Shown here: positions 36,491 through 50,084 of the stretch, one piece after another | Numbering within the stretch: the first letter of the stretch is position 1 | Layout of the letters: each line of letters starts with the position of its first letter | NCBI GenBank assembly: GCA_024220505.1 | Contig: JAKZZE010000001.1 | Location: forward strand, 1,674,001 to 1,738,000 | Source of the DNA: Rhizopus arrhizus | Taxonomy: Eukaryota > Mucoromycota > Mucoromycetes > Mucorales > Rhizopodaceae | DNA length: 64,000 bases | Direction: 5' to 3' | Made by a program: the position numbers and the translations under genes | The notes under the pieces: generated by a model | The model's database searches: none | Told to the model about the DNA's origin: nothing | Seen by the model: only the letters and a program-made list of their open reading frames with translations

Positions 36491-38086
36491 ATGCCAAGTT
36501 TACGAAGTCACTTGAAGCGAAGGTACTTTGTTGGAAGTTTGGCATTATCAGCGGTGATATTTATTTGGGTGGCTTCTTCATTTGCGATGAATGTAACTGT
36601 AGCTTGTATTGATTAAAAAGGACCTAAATTAAACTTTCTCATATAGAATATGTTTTCAGATCTCAAATACAATAAGCCTTTTATGATTACTTATATAAAT
36701 ACAGCTACATTTTCTTTATATATGCTGCCTTATATATGCAGTTTTCGAAAATATAAAATTGGGTCCTTAAACGAAAAGTAAAAAAAAGAAACAAGATCAA
36801 AGATAACATAGACATTTTCTCATATTTTTTTAGTGGTGTTCCTGAAACCGAGGTTAGACTGCTTGGTAACGATAATGTAATAATATCATTAGATTTCTTA
36901 AATTATTTAATATAAATCTTTTTAGACAGTAGATGATACGGAAGAGGAAACAGACACCATACAGTCAGCATTAGACACAGTAGAGACTATCAAATTGAGT
37001 TTAACTTTTTGTTTTCTTTGGTTCTTAGCCAATTATACAACAAATGCTAGTCTAGCCTATACAAGCGTTACTAGTAGCACAATTTTATCTTCTATGTCAG
37101 GTAATTAGAACCCGATGCAGCAAAAGCCTTTCCTTTTATTCAATTGTTACTATATAGGATTATGTACATTATTTTTGGGATCATTGCTTGGGGTTGAACC
37201 TTTTAGCTGGACGAAAGCAATTGCAGTTTTTACAAGGTTCGAAAAAGAAAGAAAGAATCTAATACACGCGGATTGATTATATTGTAGTAACGAGTACGCT
37301 TTAGTTTTACTGGTGTCATTCTCGTATCCTATTCAGATAATTCAAACATTGATGGGTTATTATCCCCTAGTTCACCACTAATAGGTGACATACTAGCTTT
37401 ATGTGGCGCTTTATTTTATGGATGCTATACAAATCTGTTGAAGTTAAAGATTGGAGATGAATCACGTGTTAATATGCCTTTATTTTTTGGATTCGTTGGC
37501 GTTTTTAACATGTTATTCATGTGGCCATTCTTCTTTGTCTTGAATTACTTTGAACTAGAAAAGTTTGAACTACCATTTTCATCTTCAATTTTGATCATGA
37601 TTTTATTAAATGCTTTCATTGGCACTTTTTTGTAAGTTAACTCTTGCTTGTAATGTAATAAAAATCTTGATGCTCTCTTTCTTCAATAGGTCTGATTATC
37701 TATGGCTGTTGGCTATGCTTATGACATCTCCTTTAGTGGTCACCCTTGGCGTCTCGCTAACGGTAAATATTTATTTATGATTAACACATTCGCTTTACTT
37801 AACTTGATTGTCATAGATACCCTTGGCAATAGCAGGTGATGCTGTGTTCAAACATTTTGTACCTGAGCTAGAATATGCATTTGGAGCATTGTTGGTTATC
37901 ACAGGATTTTTTGTAGTAAACATAGCTACTCTATCGAATATGAAAGAAAGAGAATCATTAAGTTCCAGGGATTATGAGCCATTGATCAATGATCCAGAAG
38001 AAAATGAAGCAGGAGCAGTCCAAGCTTTAAATGATATTAACACTTATAGAAAGCAAATTAGTACAGGAAACGATTTATATAAGTAA
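36491..38086 (+). CDS. SLC35F/THI74-type nucleotide-sugar/DMT transporter
   Basis: Ten-TM drug/metabolite-type transporter related to SLC35F5 and yeast Thi74, in a vacuolar or Golgi membrane. MPSLRSHLKRRYFVGSLALS (start at 36491) leads into TM1. An in-frame upstream ATG (36383) would add a hydrophobic leader and is less likely. Later exons give FSDLKYNKPFMITYINTATF, the helix-rich FLWFLANYTTNASLAYTSVT, LGSLLGVEPFSWTKAIA, GVILVSYSD, LIGDILALCGALFYGCYTNLL, FVGVFNMLFMWP, and SDYLWLLAMLMTSPLVVTLG before TIPLAIAGD. The tail is hydrophilic with a YEPLI-type sorting-like motif. The substrate is not known for this subfamily. Confidence 0.85.
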
Positions 38087-38280
38087 AACTACTAAAGTTC
38101 ACTTAGTGTTTATATAAGCTAATAATTCAAAGCGAAAAATAAATTCATCAATTATAGAATAATAATCGTAGTATTTTTCTTGATAAAAACATCTTTTAGT
38201 ATAGCAAATATTTGGCAGTCGTTTTTATGACCACATGCTTTCCAAAAATATTAAGTGTATTAAATTGCATATAAAAATAA

Positions 38281-39400
38281 TTATTGAGGATTGTAGATTA
38301 ATTCTGTACCAAAGACGAAATCCCAAATCTTTGAAGTAATACCGTAACCGCCTTCGTAGTTCTTATAATGATGTGCCATATGATATTTTTTCATTTCCTT
38401 AAAGTGATATTTAAACACCTTTGCATGATGAAGATAGTAGTGAGTACAATCATACAAAATATACCCAAAAAATCCACCAGCCACTACACTATGTGCCATC
38501 ATGGGAGGAAATAAAAAGTGTCCTAATCGAACAAGTGGATAAGCAAGGATCACAGCCAATGCAGGAGGCATGACGAGTCTTAACCTAATATAGGACTTCA
38601 ATATCACTGATTGAATTCTAAGCCCTATTCAATTATATTACTTACCTATCCATGGGTAAATAATGGTGAAATCCGTGAGTAGCAAAATGTAAAACAAAAG
38701 CGAGCTGATGATCTGGTAGAAGTTCGTCTAAATGGAATAAGAATCTATGCAAAAGATATTCCAATAACGTCCATATAAAGATACCCAAACCAAAAGACAT
38801 AATAGTTCCATTTTGGTTACCATATTTAAGTGATAAGGATACTTGGTAAGCTACATAAGGTAACCAAATAGTAGGAATCATATACCAAGCCGTCTTTGTT
38901 AGTGGTTCAAGTAAAGGATGACCAAAGAAAATAGCGGGCTCAGGCATATAGCGAGGCTTGTGCACTTGTTCTAAATAAAACTCTTTTGTAAATCTTGCTC
39001 GCAGTAACTGAGGAATAAGAGCCTTTCGTAAATCCAAGAATTGGTTGGTTTTGACATCAGAAGTTAAATCTGTTTCTTTTGGTTTGAAATCTTCTTTCAC
39101 AAATGTCTTGCTTTCTTCCTCAATTTCTAACAATTTCATACGCTTTTCATGGATAGATTCTTCTAAATAGCCGATGCAGTACTCTTCTAGTATTTCATAG
39201 GCTGACTCGGAATGTTCATGTTCAAGTACATCCTTCATAACATCAGTGACATCTTTGCCTGCATAGTCTAAGATCAAGTCATCCCCCCCTGGGTGGCCGT
39301 GAATAAATTCTGTAACATCGTATACTTTGTTCTTATAAGTCACCCAGCACGATTGAGGTTTTGTATGTGCTGACACTTCTTTTAGGCTATATCTTTTCAT
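38281..39400 (-). CDS. SCS7: Sphingolipid fatty acid 2-hydroxylase
   Basis: ER enzyme that adds the alpha-hydroxyl group to very-long-chain fatty acids of ceramides. The start MKRYSLKEVSAHTKPQ (39400) is followed by a cytochrome b5 domain (VYDVTEFIHGHPGGDDLIL; HPGG haem ligand) with the second His in LEHEHSE. The di-iron histidine motifs are HRFLFH, HFATHGFHH (joined over the 38600-38645 intron), HYYLHH and HMAHHY, all present. Two exons, about 357 residues, a normal length. The gene converges on the SLC35F-type gene (195 bp between stops). Confidence 0.95.
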
Positions 39401-39576
39401 CTATGCGGCAACTAGTATGAGAAAGAAAAAAGAAACAGCAGAAAAAGCACATATCTCAGACCTCTATCGTTATTGCCGGAACGCAGTTGATTTTTTTTTA
39501 TTTTTATTTATTTTTGAGTCAAACAAATAATCAAGATATATTAGTCTCTCAATTGAAAATATTTTAAGTGTTTAGC

Positions 39577-41418
39577 TTATAATTCCATAGAAATATCATT
39601 CAATTTTAGTTTTTGGATAATACCACAGTGAAAGATAATCTGGTTAACACCCCCAGTTGAAACAGATTCAACAAATTCTTTTCCGGAAATCTTTGCTGGC
39701 TTCGGGTCGGGATAAACTATTTTATAAAAAGCATCCTTGTAACATGTCTTTACGTTCAAAAGCCAAACAGGTCGAGTGTCATTTGCAACATCATTTACAT
39801 ATCCATTCCATATACTGAAATCCAAACGATCCAATGATGTACGAGACATGTTGATAACAACCAAATAGTTACTCTCACGATTTGGAACATTCTGATGTAT
39901 ACCATTATATACATTATTTGACAAGCAAAGCGTTTTCAAATTACTGCAGCAGTTGGATATATCTGTAAAAAATTTTGTGATTACAAAAGAAGAATTGATA
40001 GACAAGTTCTCTATCGTCTTATTAGTATGATGCTTAATTGAACCTAGCGAATATTTTGTAAAGCTGATGCTCTTCAAAACACGGTAATTTTCAGTAAAGG
40101 AACTGATAGGACTTCCCTCTTCTGCATCATGAATGTCAAAGCCATTTTGCACCATCTCTAATTCGTTAATATATGATGAAAACTTTCCAAAAAATTTGTG
40201 TACATGTTGTAACAAATTAACATCATCACGTAAATCCAAATTGATATCAAGAGTTGACATGCCTGTCAATCTTTTCTTCCAATGGATATCGAACTTGACA
40301 AGCCCATCATATCTTTGAAGAGTCTTTTTTATGCTTATTTTTGTGTAACACTGGCCAATATTTCCTTTGTTGTGTGGCTTGAATAAACAATCAAAATAGT
40401 TGCGAAGCATAGTATAAATGTAGTGGGTGCTAGTGTCTGGCTTATGTATTGTCAACAAATTTTCGATATCTAATTCGACACAGAAGTTGGCAGATGCATA
40501 CATATGAGCTATTATATTGCTGAAGGCAAAAATCCCCTTTACGGCTTCTTGTTCTGAATATTCTAGTAATAATCTAAGCCTACTTAGGTTAGGACATGTG
40601 TGCAAGAGATAGTCCATCAAGTTCTTTTGTCCTTTTTCACCATAGTTTGCAATATGAAGTTCTCTGACAGAAGGGTGCAATGTGATTTGATCTTGCCTCT
40701 TGACTTGTACATTGACAGGGAAACTGGCGTACATCCTTTGCAGGCGTGGACAGTTACTTAGGACTGATTCAAGCTTTTCCATTGTATCAAGTGGCGTAAG
40801 TGGAATATCAAGTTTTTCAATGCAAGGAAATTTACTCAGAAACTTAAAATCTTTATAATAGCGTTCGTCAGCTACTACATGCGTGAGAGACTTTCGATAG
40901 TTGTATTGAACATTTAGGCTGCAGCTAGGAAGTTGTTTTAAATGCTTCCATCTTAAGTTCTCACGGGAATCGGCCAACAGACAAAGGAACTCATCTTCAA
41001 AATTTTCGTTCAGTGTAACCGCCTTTTCAACATTAGGGCAATACTTGAGAAGCTTGTTAAATCGGCCTCGCGTAAAAACAGGTTCACGCTCTTCACCGTC
41101 AATGTCGAAATCCCAAGGATTATCACTATTGGACATACATTCGTACTGACCACCAATATAAGGACCAAATTCGATAACTTTTACAAGTTGGCCGACGGGA
41201 AAAAGACTAGGGAGCACAGGTTTGGCAAGAGCAGCAAGAAAAATGTCTACTTGGTCTTCGTCTATAAAATGAACTTGTTCATATAATAAATAAGTGGCTC
41301 GAGAATACCAAGCGCGACAAACACACCGGCAGTTGCCAAGACTTCTAGGCGGTAATTCTTGAAACACAAGTTGAAGTATTTCGTCTGGAAATTCTTCAAT
41401 TTTCAACATTGCAATCAA
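39577..41418 (-). CDS. F-box protein with long leucine-rich C-terminus
   Basis: Single 613-codon ORF without introns, unusual here. The N-terminal F-box is EEFPDEILQLVFQELPPRSL to CRCVCRAWYSRA (about residues 7-40), the SKP1-binding module of SCF ubiquitin ligases. The rest is poorly conserved but has leucine-rich-like spacing (e.g. NLSRLRLLLEYS, NLKTLCLSNNVY), which suggests substrate recognition. Expanded, fast-evolving families of this type are known in Mucorales. The substrate is unknown. It may be an ancestral single-exon gene or a retrocopy. Confidence 0.85.
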   Translation of the reverse strand: MIAMLKIEEFPDEILQLVFQELPPRSLGNCRCVCRAWYSRATYLLYEQVHFIDEDQVDIFLAALAKPVLPSLFPVGQLVKVIEFGPYIGGQYECMSNSDNPWDFDIDGEEREPVFTRGRFNKLLKYCPNVEKAVTLNENFEDEFLCLLADSRENLRWKHLKQLPSCSLNVQYNYRKSLTHVVADERYYKDFKFLSKFPCIEKLDIPLTPLDTMEKLESVLSNCPRLQRMYASFPVNVQVKRQDQITLHPSVRELHIANYGEKGQKNLMDYLLHTCPNLSRLRLLLEYSEQEAVKGIFAFSNIIAHMYASANFCVELDIENLLTIHKPDTSTHYIYTMLRNYFDCLFKPHNKGNIGQCYTKISIKKTLQRYDGLVKFDIHWKKRLTGMSTLDINLDLRDDVNLLQHVHKFFGKFSSYINELEMVQNGFDIHDAEEGSPISSFTENYRVLKSISFTKYSLGSIKHHTNKTIENLSINSSFVITKFFTDISNCCSNLKTLCLSNNVYNGIHQNVPNRESNYLVVINMSRTSLDRLDFSIWNGYVNDVANDTRPVWLLNVKTCYKDAFYKIVYPDPKPAKISGKEFVESVSTGGVNQIIFHCGIIQKLKLNDISMEL

Positions 41419-41567
41419 TTAAAAGGAAAAGAAAAGAAAAACAAAAAAAAAAAACAAAAACTTAAAGGGTGTTTTCATTGGACAATAGTAAGCTTTGTAT
41501 CACTTAAAAATCTTTCATTAATTGTTTAACAATAGTAATAATAATAAGGGTAATTCTATACAATATT

Positions 41568-43433
41568 CTACATTGACCTCCTGCTTTCTGTTGAGGAAGA
41601 TACAGCCTTTTTGGGTAAAGGAGTTTGCTGCTGTGGATGCTGAACACCCACCACTCCACCACCCATAGACGCACTTTGAGAAGAGTGACCAGTTGTTTTA
41701 CGCCTCATAATGTTTGAAAAGGAATTATTACTTGTTTTCTTCTTTTTTGATACCATTACTGGACTTGCATCTTTACTAGGGTTTTGTTCTCGCAATCTTT
41801 GTGCATGTCCTACAATACAACTAATCAGGTCATTGTAAGTCTCGGAATCCATCAGTAACTGTTCCTTTTGATCCAAAAGGTGCTCAAGATACTCTCCTGC
41901 TTGTTTCTGAAGACGAGTGAGTTCTGTGACCATTGCATTCAGTTTGACATTAGGAAATATACGAATTGTTTCTTTCAAATGTGTTAGTATATGTTATTTT
42001 TATAAGTGATTTAGTTACCTTCTGTAAGTTCACAGTAGGCTCTCGCAATATCAATATCAAGTTCTAGATCTTGATCTGCCTCCTTTTTGGCTTCCTTTTC
42101 AGTTTCCTCTATTTCGTTTGTCAAAATTGATAACCCACCTGTTACCGATGCAGATCTTAAATGAGTCTGTGAAGCATTTGGTGACGTTGGTGAAGACGTT
42201 GTAGGTGAGATAGCAGAGGGTTTCCCATCCAAATAATTCGTTTGTCGTTTTTTAGCTAAATGTGGTGATGAAGTGCGAGCCACGGAAGACAATTTCTATT
42301 AATCAAACACTGAGTCTTTTCATACAAAAAGAAATATATGAAAAAGGGTATACCTCTTCTGTACTAAAAGTAACACCCAATGCATTCAAGTAAGCTTTGT
42401 TTGCTTCTGATCTTGTCCACTGGAAAGATCCAACAGCACCTGTTACTGGATTATGAAAAACTGTATCCCGAGAAAGCTTGTCCCATAAATCATAACTATT
42501 ACTAATGTTTACTCAAAATTGCCTCCGAAAATATGTGCATTACCTGCATGTTGTATTCAAAATATTCGTTGGATTTTCATTTTCATCTGAAGGAGAAGAT
42601 ATGTCTTGACAATAAGACGGGCTCAGCCATAGACGGTTCAAATAATCTTCTATAAAGTGTGAAGCCTCTTCAGGATTTTTTTCAAGAGTTTCTGTCTATA
42701 ATATTGCATATTAGAAAGGTTTTGAGACTAAGCTAGATATGGGTCATACATAAATATCAGCTTCTGTAGGCGTCTTTAGATGATTATCCTCCACTGAATC
42801 TCCTTCTTGCATCCCAAAGCTATCTTTGGATTGATTTTCTGGGAAATCAGCAGTCTGTTCAAAGTCGTCAAAGTCACCAAAGTCGTCGTCATCGTTTTCG
42901 TTTGCATTTACGAAGTCATCGCCAAACTCATTATCATCGAAATCATCAAATTCATTCTCTTCTTCGTCCACTGTTGCATCTTTAAACGCCTCAAATTCGT
43001 CATCTTCTACCGTTTTGTCGTTTTCTTGTATTTTATCCCATTTAACTTCAAATTCAGTATCTTCTATTGTTGCTTTGCTGTTTTCCGTATTGCATTTTTG
43101 TTCTTCTGTAAACGCATGTGGTATAGTAATTTCTACTTTTTCGTTTTTTTGCATTTCGTTTATTTTTGTATTTTCAGAAAATTCAAATATATCGCCCTCT
43201 AATGCTTTATCATTTTCTTCTGTTTTGTTTTTCTGCGCATTTTCAAATGCTTCAAATTTATTATTCTCTACCACGTTATTGTTTTCTTGTGCATCAAGCT
43301 CCTCTAATTCTTTAGGTACTTTAAAATCGTCAACTTTTAATTCATTATCGCTTTCTTTTAAATCATTCTTTTCTATATCTTCAGATGTTTCAAGTTGGTT
43401 GTGATTTACTATTTTTTTAATTTCTCTATCCAT
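41568..43433 (-). CDS. Aftiphilin-like clathrin/AP-1 accessory protein
   Basis: Multi-exon gene. The N-terminal third is acidic and repetitive (FEAFENAQKN-type units) and contains DDDDFGDFDDFE, an acidic-phi motif of the kind bound by AP-1 gamma-ear and GGA domains. Downstream exons read TETLEKNPEEASHF, YDLWDKLSRDTVFHNP and GAVGSFQWTRSEANKAYLN. This W-x-x-L ... W ... block resembles the clathrin-binding box of aftiphilin. The C-terminus is a coiled segment and a basic, Gln/Ser-rich tail (ending STESRRSM). DFxDF motifs plus the clathrin box are the aftiphilin/gamma-synergin arrangement, implying trans-Golgi/endosome traffic. The identification is motif-based, not confirmed by alignment. Confidence 0.7.
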
Positions 43434-43553
43434 TTTTGCACAAAGAAAAGAAATGAGAATCGGAGCTATAAAGAAATGCTCACAAGCATTAAAAATCTTT
43501 CACAAGGAAATAAGCTGGTATACTGTATTAATAACACAAGGTTTTATTAATAT

Positions 43554-44502
<949 letters not shown>

Positions 44503-44598
44503 TTTTTAGAATAAACAACAAATAAGCGAAAAAAAAAAAGAAAATAGAACAAAAAACCCTTCCATTTCTGTCACACACACGTATCATGTAACTTTTTA

Positions 44599-47500
44599 TT
44601 ATTCATTTTCTTGTAAGCTACGTAATAGGTCTTCAGCAGAAATAGATGGTGCTAAAGAATTTACAGAGGATATACTGTCTCTGCGAACAGAGGAACTACT
44701 TGACCTTCTTTTAAATGACTTTGTATGCTTAAACATTCTACGCGCACGGCTCTTTCTTCTTTTAGTCAGTGATTCACCTGAACGAAGTTTAGCCAATAGA
44801 TCATCCACCAGTGGACCCTCTTCATCTTTTTTTGTGTCTGTATTTGCCTGAAGCGACTTTAATCGCTTTTCTTCCATTTCCTCTATACGCTTTTGCTCAC
44901 GTTCTTTGTTTTGGGTATACTTTAATTCTTCATAGGCACAGGTCTTCCAGCATTCGATAAACTGAGAAAATATAGTGAAAAATTCATCAGGCCTTATAGT
45001 TTGAGGGTTCTCGCCATAAAAAGTCATTACGTTCTTCCATTTAGCGTCCATATTGATGTAAAGAGTCTCAATTTCTTCGAATCGCTCCATAACAGAGTTG
45101 CGGTAGTCCTCCATAACTACATAAAATCTGTCTTGTTCTAAATCGACTTGACCTCCTTTCCAGTAGGTATCTAGTTCAATTCCAAGCTGCCTTAGACCTT
45201 GACGCATATCTGTATATTCTTGAACAATATCAGAAATACTCGCCATTACTAAAAAGGTTGAAATATGTAAGAAAATATTTTAGAATTCAAAAATAATAAC
45301 TTACTTCTAGCAGCTTGAGGAACATCTTTAAGATCATCAATAAAGTTTAATATATGAGGGAACTGTTGACGAACAATGCCAATTAAGATATGAAGAAGCG
45401 TTAAGTTAGAATTGTCGGTAGCTTTAGTATCAATCAACTAAATAAAGTGTTATAAAGGGTTTCTGTGTATAATTAAAAAATATGTGTACCTTATTGATGC
45501 TTGCAATTCTAAATCCATAAGCACCTCCCTGAAGACTTGTTGCATTCATGTAATTACCCAACATCAGGACTACAGATAAAAGTTCCTTCAAGGCATCCGA
45601 ATCATGCAAAGCATCACATGCGTCCAAGACAGTAGCAAGGCTTGTCTTGAGCCGATCAAATCGCTCCCAAAACTGAACTCTAAAAAGCATGTACTTCAAC
45701 CTTGCTTCGTATCTATAAATTCGCATCATTTCTATAGTAAATTGCTCCGGTAAATCCAATTTCATACATTCTGCTTCTGAAGCTTGAATGTATTTCTGCA
45801 TGACAACTAAATTGTCTTCTTTGTTGGGTATATAAGTCATGAGGTTGATTAAAAAAGTCTCTGTACACAGTCTATCATCCATAGCTAATATATGTTTGCG
45901 CGCTTCCTTAAACGACCCCAGTTGCTTAATTTGTGGTAAAATGGCTATATCTATTTGTACACATTCTCAATCAGTACTTTAGAATAAACTCTATTTTTTT
46001 TTTTTTTTTTTACTTACTAATATTTCTATTCTTATCCTTTGTTAAAAACTTGACTAAATCATTATCGATATCTATCTTCTTTATCAGAAGCCTTTTTTCC
46101 AAAAATTTGTTTTCTTTGGCTGGAAATAGTGACTCAATAGTATTAAAAACCCCTTTTTCTTTCAATCTCTCTTCCAATTTTTGATGTAAATTGCTGTTTT
46201 CTGTATCCCATAGTGTTTGATTTGTTGTTTTGACATCCAATTTTTGCCACTGGAGATTCTTTAGTTTGACTTGAGGATAGTGATGCAGCTCTTTACGAGC
46301 TGGGGTAATTGAAATAGGTGCTGCTGGTATATTTGGTGTCAAAGGATTAGTAGCTGTGCCAAGTGATGGTGGAGGTGGTGGAATGGGTATATCTAAATGA
46401 TGCAAAGGAAGATAATTAGCTTTTGTTAAAATTTTTTAAAAAATGATAATGTCTTACTATTGGGAGTGGCTCCAGGTGTACTTATTGATACTAAGAACGA
46501 GAAAATATGAACAAAAAAAGAATAATAAAAGAGATGCTTTATGGTCAAATACTAACCTGAAGGAGCAGGTGGCGGAGGAGGCGGAGGTGGAGCCCCTGAA
46601 GACGTGGTTACTAGAAAATTTTCAATAAGTGAAATATACTTATGCGTTGTGTTACTGATAATTACCATGAGACGGAAGTACTGGTGGAAGTGGTGGCGGT
46701 GGAGGAGGTGGGGGTAGAGAGAGGAGCGGTGATGAAGAAACGACAGGTGATGCTAGTTTTTCTGAAGAATTACAAGAAGAATATACAGAATCTCTAGTTG
46801 ATACATCCTCTGCTTGAAGCAATGCATATGATTTAATGTTTGATTTGGTCCAGTAAGTTATTATTTTACCTGGATCTGAAGATTGAGTGTCAATGGATAT
46901 CTTTTTGTCCTTGCCTCCGGCTGTTTTCTTGTTAAAAAGAGGCATAAGCAGATTACCAAACATGAAACTTCCAGAGTTCTTCATGCCTTTACCAAACCTA
47001 CCCGGGACCCTTGAAGGAGAATCCTATAAAGATAACTATTAGCAACTAGATTCTTAAACACTCTTCTTCTTCTTTTACAGTATCTGAATCTCGATCCTTC
47101 TCCGAAGATTCTTCTTCCGCCAAGCGATTTTGTAGCATGGCAATTGTATCTTTGGAGGTTCTCAAGAGATCTCTTAGTGAATCATTTTCATCCTTTAATT
47201 CGCTAATGCGTCGATTGATATCTTCGAACTCTAATTGAGTAGGTAAAATTCGCAGTTTACCGATCTCGGCTTGTAGTTCTTCTTTTTCAGCCGTGACTGA
47301 TTGAAATTGAGCTTTCAGCTTTTCCAGCTTGGGTTCAATTTTTTTTAGACGTTCCAGTTCACGATAGCTCTGAATAACTGCGCCTACAGCAACACCAAAT
47401 GTTGAGGAAAAACTTTCTGTATTTTCATGAGGTCTTCTATCCATTACAATTTGTTGAATAATTATTTGAATCATGCGATAGTAATGATATCTACGTATTT

Positions 47501-49264
47501 ACAAAATGAGTTTTTTTTATGCATAAGATAAATTTACTACAAGTTACTTTGTATCTGGATCACCATGAATCCATAGCAAATATTTAAGGACAGACATGAG
47601 TTGTTCTGAAGCCCGAGGTGCCTGTGATACACTTTCAACTACACGGTCAAATAATTCAGAGGGTTGAGAAACATCCGAAGATAAAGATATGTCTTCACTA
47701 AAGGCTTCATCCATATCTGATTCTAAATTTTCTATACAATCCTTAATTTGAATATTCAACAGATCGTCTTCCATCTTTTTTAATTTTGGTATAATGGATT
47801 GTAATCCGGACGCATTAAATTGATTTCCCATATAAACACGATCGTTTACATCTCCTGGTATCTTTATGAGCGCATTAACCAAAATCATATTTGAAAGCTA
47901 TTTTTATACACCATATCAATAATTTAACATCAAATATATATCTTTCATTAAATTACAGCGTATTCAGTCAAATAATTCCACGGTATTCGATGACCTTCAT
48001 CATCCACTGTTCTTTCAAAATCTCTCATCCAAGAATCAAATAAGCCCAGGTCCTTTCTAAACTTTCGCAGTATTTCAAAACCGCGCACAACATGTTCATA
48101 ACCATCTGAATAGCATAAAAAGGCCAAAAGTTCACATACTGTCTTTCTTGTTTGCCACTGAGGACAAAGAATTGAAAAGACAACGGTGTGTATATATTCA
48201 GGATGATCCATGGCTTCTTGTTTTCCTGATATTGTATTTACAATAGCCTTTATAGACTTCACTATTTCTACTTCCAGCTCTAATGCAACATCTTTTCTAT
48301 ATTCCGTTGTGTGATTCAAATAGTCCAAAGCATATGAAAGTACATGGAATCCTTTTAATTGAATGAATTTGCTCACCCAGCTATACAAAGAGAAGTTAAT
48401 TTGAAATTAATCTAATACACAAATGCTAGTCTTTACTCAACCGATCGAGTTCGTAATGCCACTTCAAGCCTTGCAGCAATAGCTACCGTGACAGACCGTA
48501 GGTTTGGATCCAAAAATTTTCGAATAAAGAACTCTGGTGAATTTTGATCTGTTTCAAAAAAATGATTTCTTAAATGGGCGGGTGATATATTCTTTATCCT
48601 TGTTGGTGTTCTTGGGCTGGAGGGAGTCAAACTGCTACTCGTACTGGTGCTCAATTGTGTGGTAATAATCGCGTGCGGTTTTTCAATTAATCGAGTGGGT
48701 GTCGATAGTGATTTTTGTGGCTGTAACTCATCCAGGCTACTGCGGCTGGAGGGTGGCTGCTTTGATTCTGTGTTCATCATCTTTATCTTACTGGGCTTCA
48801 CTCCTGATATTAACAATTCAGCCTGAAGTTCTTGGTTAATCATGAGCCATTTTTTTTCAAGACCCCATTTGTCCATGCTTTGTATAATTCCAGGATTGTG
48901 AATGCCACGACGAGCCTAATTATGCATTATGAACTTTTTTCTTTTTATTTACAAGTTTCTTACGAGCATGTCATTAAATAACTCATTGACTTTATTTTCT
49001 GGTGGTATACCTTGGTCTTGTGCAAAATGAATTTCTGCTGCACCTGGTTCAAAGGTTGCATTATTTGTAATAATTTGTCTATGCAGTACTGTGTGTGTAA
49101 CCAGTCAATTTTATTACTGTTATTTCTGACACATTGAAATTTAACTTACTATTTGGTTTTGCTTTTGTAAGCATACGCTTCACAGCTCGAGTCTTTGGTG
49201 ATGAGCTTGGACTCATGGATTGTTTCGGCTTATTGTTTTTGTTTTTGTTAAATATTCCGTCCAT
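44599..49264 (-). CDS. Diaphanous-related formin
   Basis: Actin nucleator for cables and septation, activated by Rho GTPases. The start MDGIFNKNKNNKPKQS (49264) is followed by a GBD (GIPPENKVNELFNDML) and the FH3/armadillo part (WVSKFIQLKGFHVLSYALDYL, HPEYIHTVVFSILCPQWQTR). A coiled coil lies near 47100-47400. FH1 is split over introns: PPPPPPPPLPPVLP (46690), PPPPPPPAP (46580), IPIPPPPPSLG (46390). FH2 begins with KNLQWQKLDV and runs to about 44900. The C-terminus carries an autoinhibitory DAD, VDDLLAKLRSGE, followed by a basic RRKSRARRMF patch and a Ser-rich tail. About 12-13 exons. A Bni1/SepA/For3-type single formin fits; orthology is not resolved. The FH1 repeat count looks low. Confidence 0.93.
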
Positions 49265-50084
49265 TGAAAGAATTTTTAGAAAATGTATAGGAAAATTAAT
49301 GAAAAAAAAAAATTAAAAAATTAAAAAGAAAGGAAGGACATACTATCTTCCCAAAATATTATATTGTTTTCACGACCAATAGGAAACTGTTGGACCGAGT
49401 TCTACAGAAAAAAAATCATGTTAAAACAATTGACATTATTAAAGAACCAATTCAATTATATTCACTGTTTGTATTTCTAACATTTTTATTTAATTGGCAA
49501 ACATGGCTCTCTTTTCCTTCAATGCAAGCAAAAGGACTACTTTTTTATTGGCTTTGCAAAAAAAAATCTCGAAAATAATGATGTAATACAAGCAATCTCC
49601 TCAAAGACAGCGAATGATGAAGTGTCAATTGAAGGATGAAACAAAAGGAGGTAATCACCAACACATGAAAAATTTCCTTTTTTCTTATTTTCTGTTAGTT
49701 TCAAAGTGATTTCGCGCGGTATTTAAAAACGTTTGACAAAAGAGGCGTCTTTATGCAACGCTCTTAAAAAGCACAGGAATTTATTTTTGGCCTGTGCTTT
49801 GATTTGAATATCAAAATATCCCTGCTATAGTCTCTTTATAAGCAAGTAAAGATAATATAAACGACTATCTCAGCATTTTTAAATTAATTTGGCGCTTTTT
49901 TTTTTCACTCAATGTAAAATTGTACATATGAAGTCTATCAATTTAAAAGGGGTCCATTAAATATGAAAGATGTAGCAACAAGAATGTATTATTTCAAATT
50001 ATTCAATAGACCAAGACTCATTTAACATCGCTCCATACTTTTTTATTATAGCCTAAAAACGCAGTATTATTTATTATATAGTTT
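49265..50084. other. Intergenic region (formin promoter)
   Basis: 820 bp between the formin start and the FHIP stop. The ORF at 49390-49578 (plus) is not supported. AT-rich, nothing else seen. Confidence 0.5.

Noticed and set aside
42807..43404. Plus-strand ORFs over the aftiphilin-like gene
   Set aside because: Phe/Val/Ser-rich shadows of an acidic GAA/GAT-rich coding strand.
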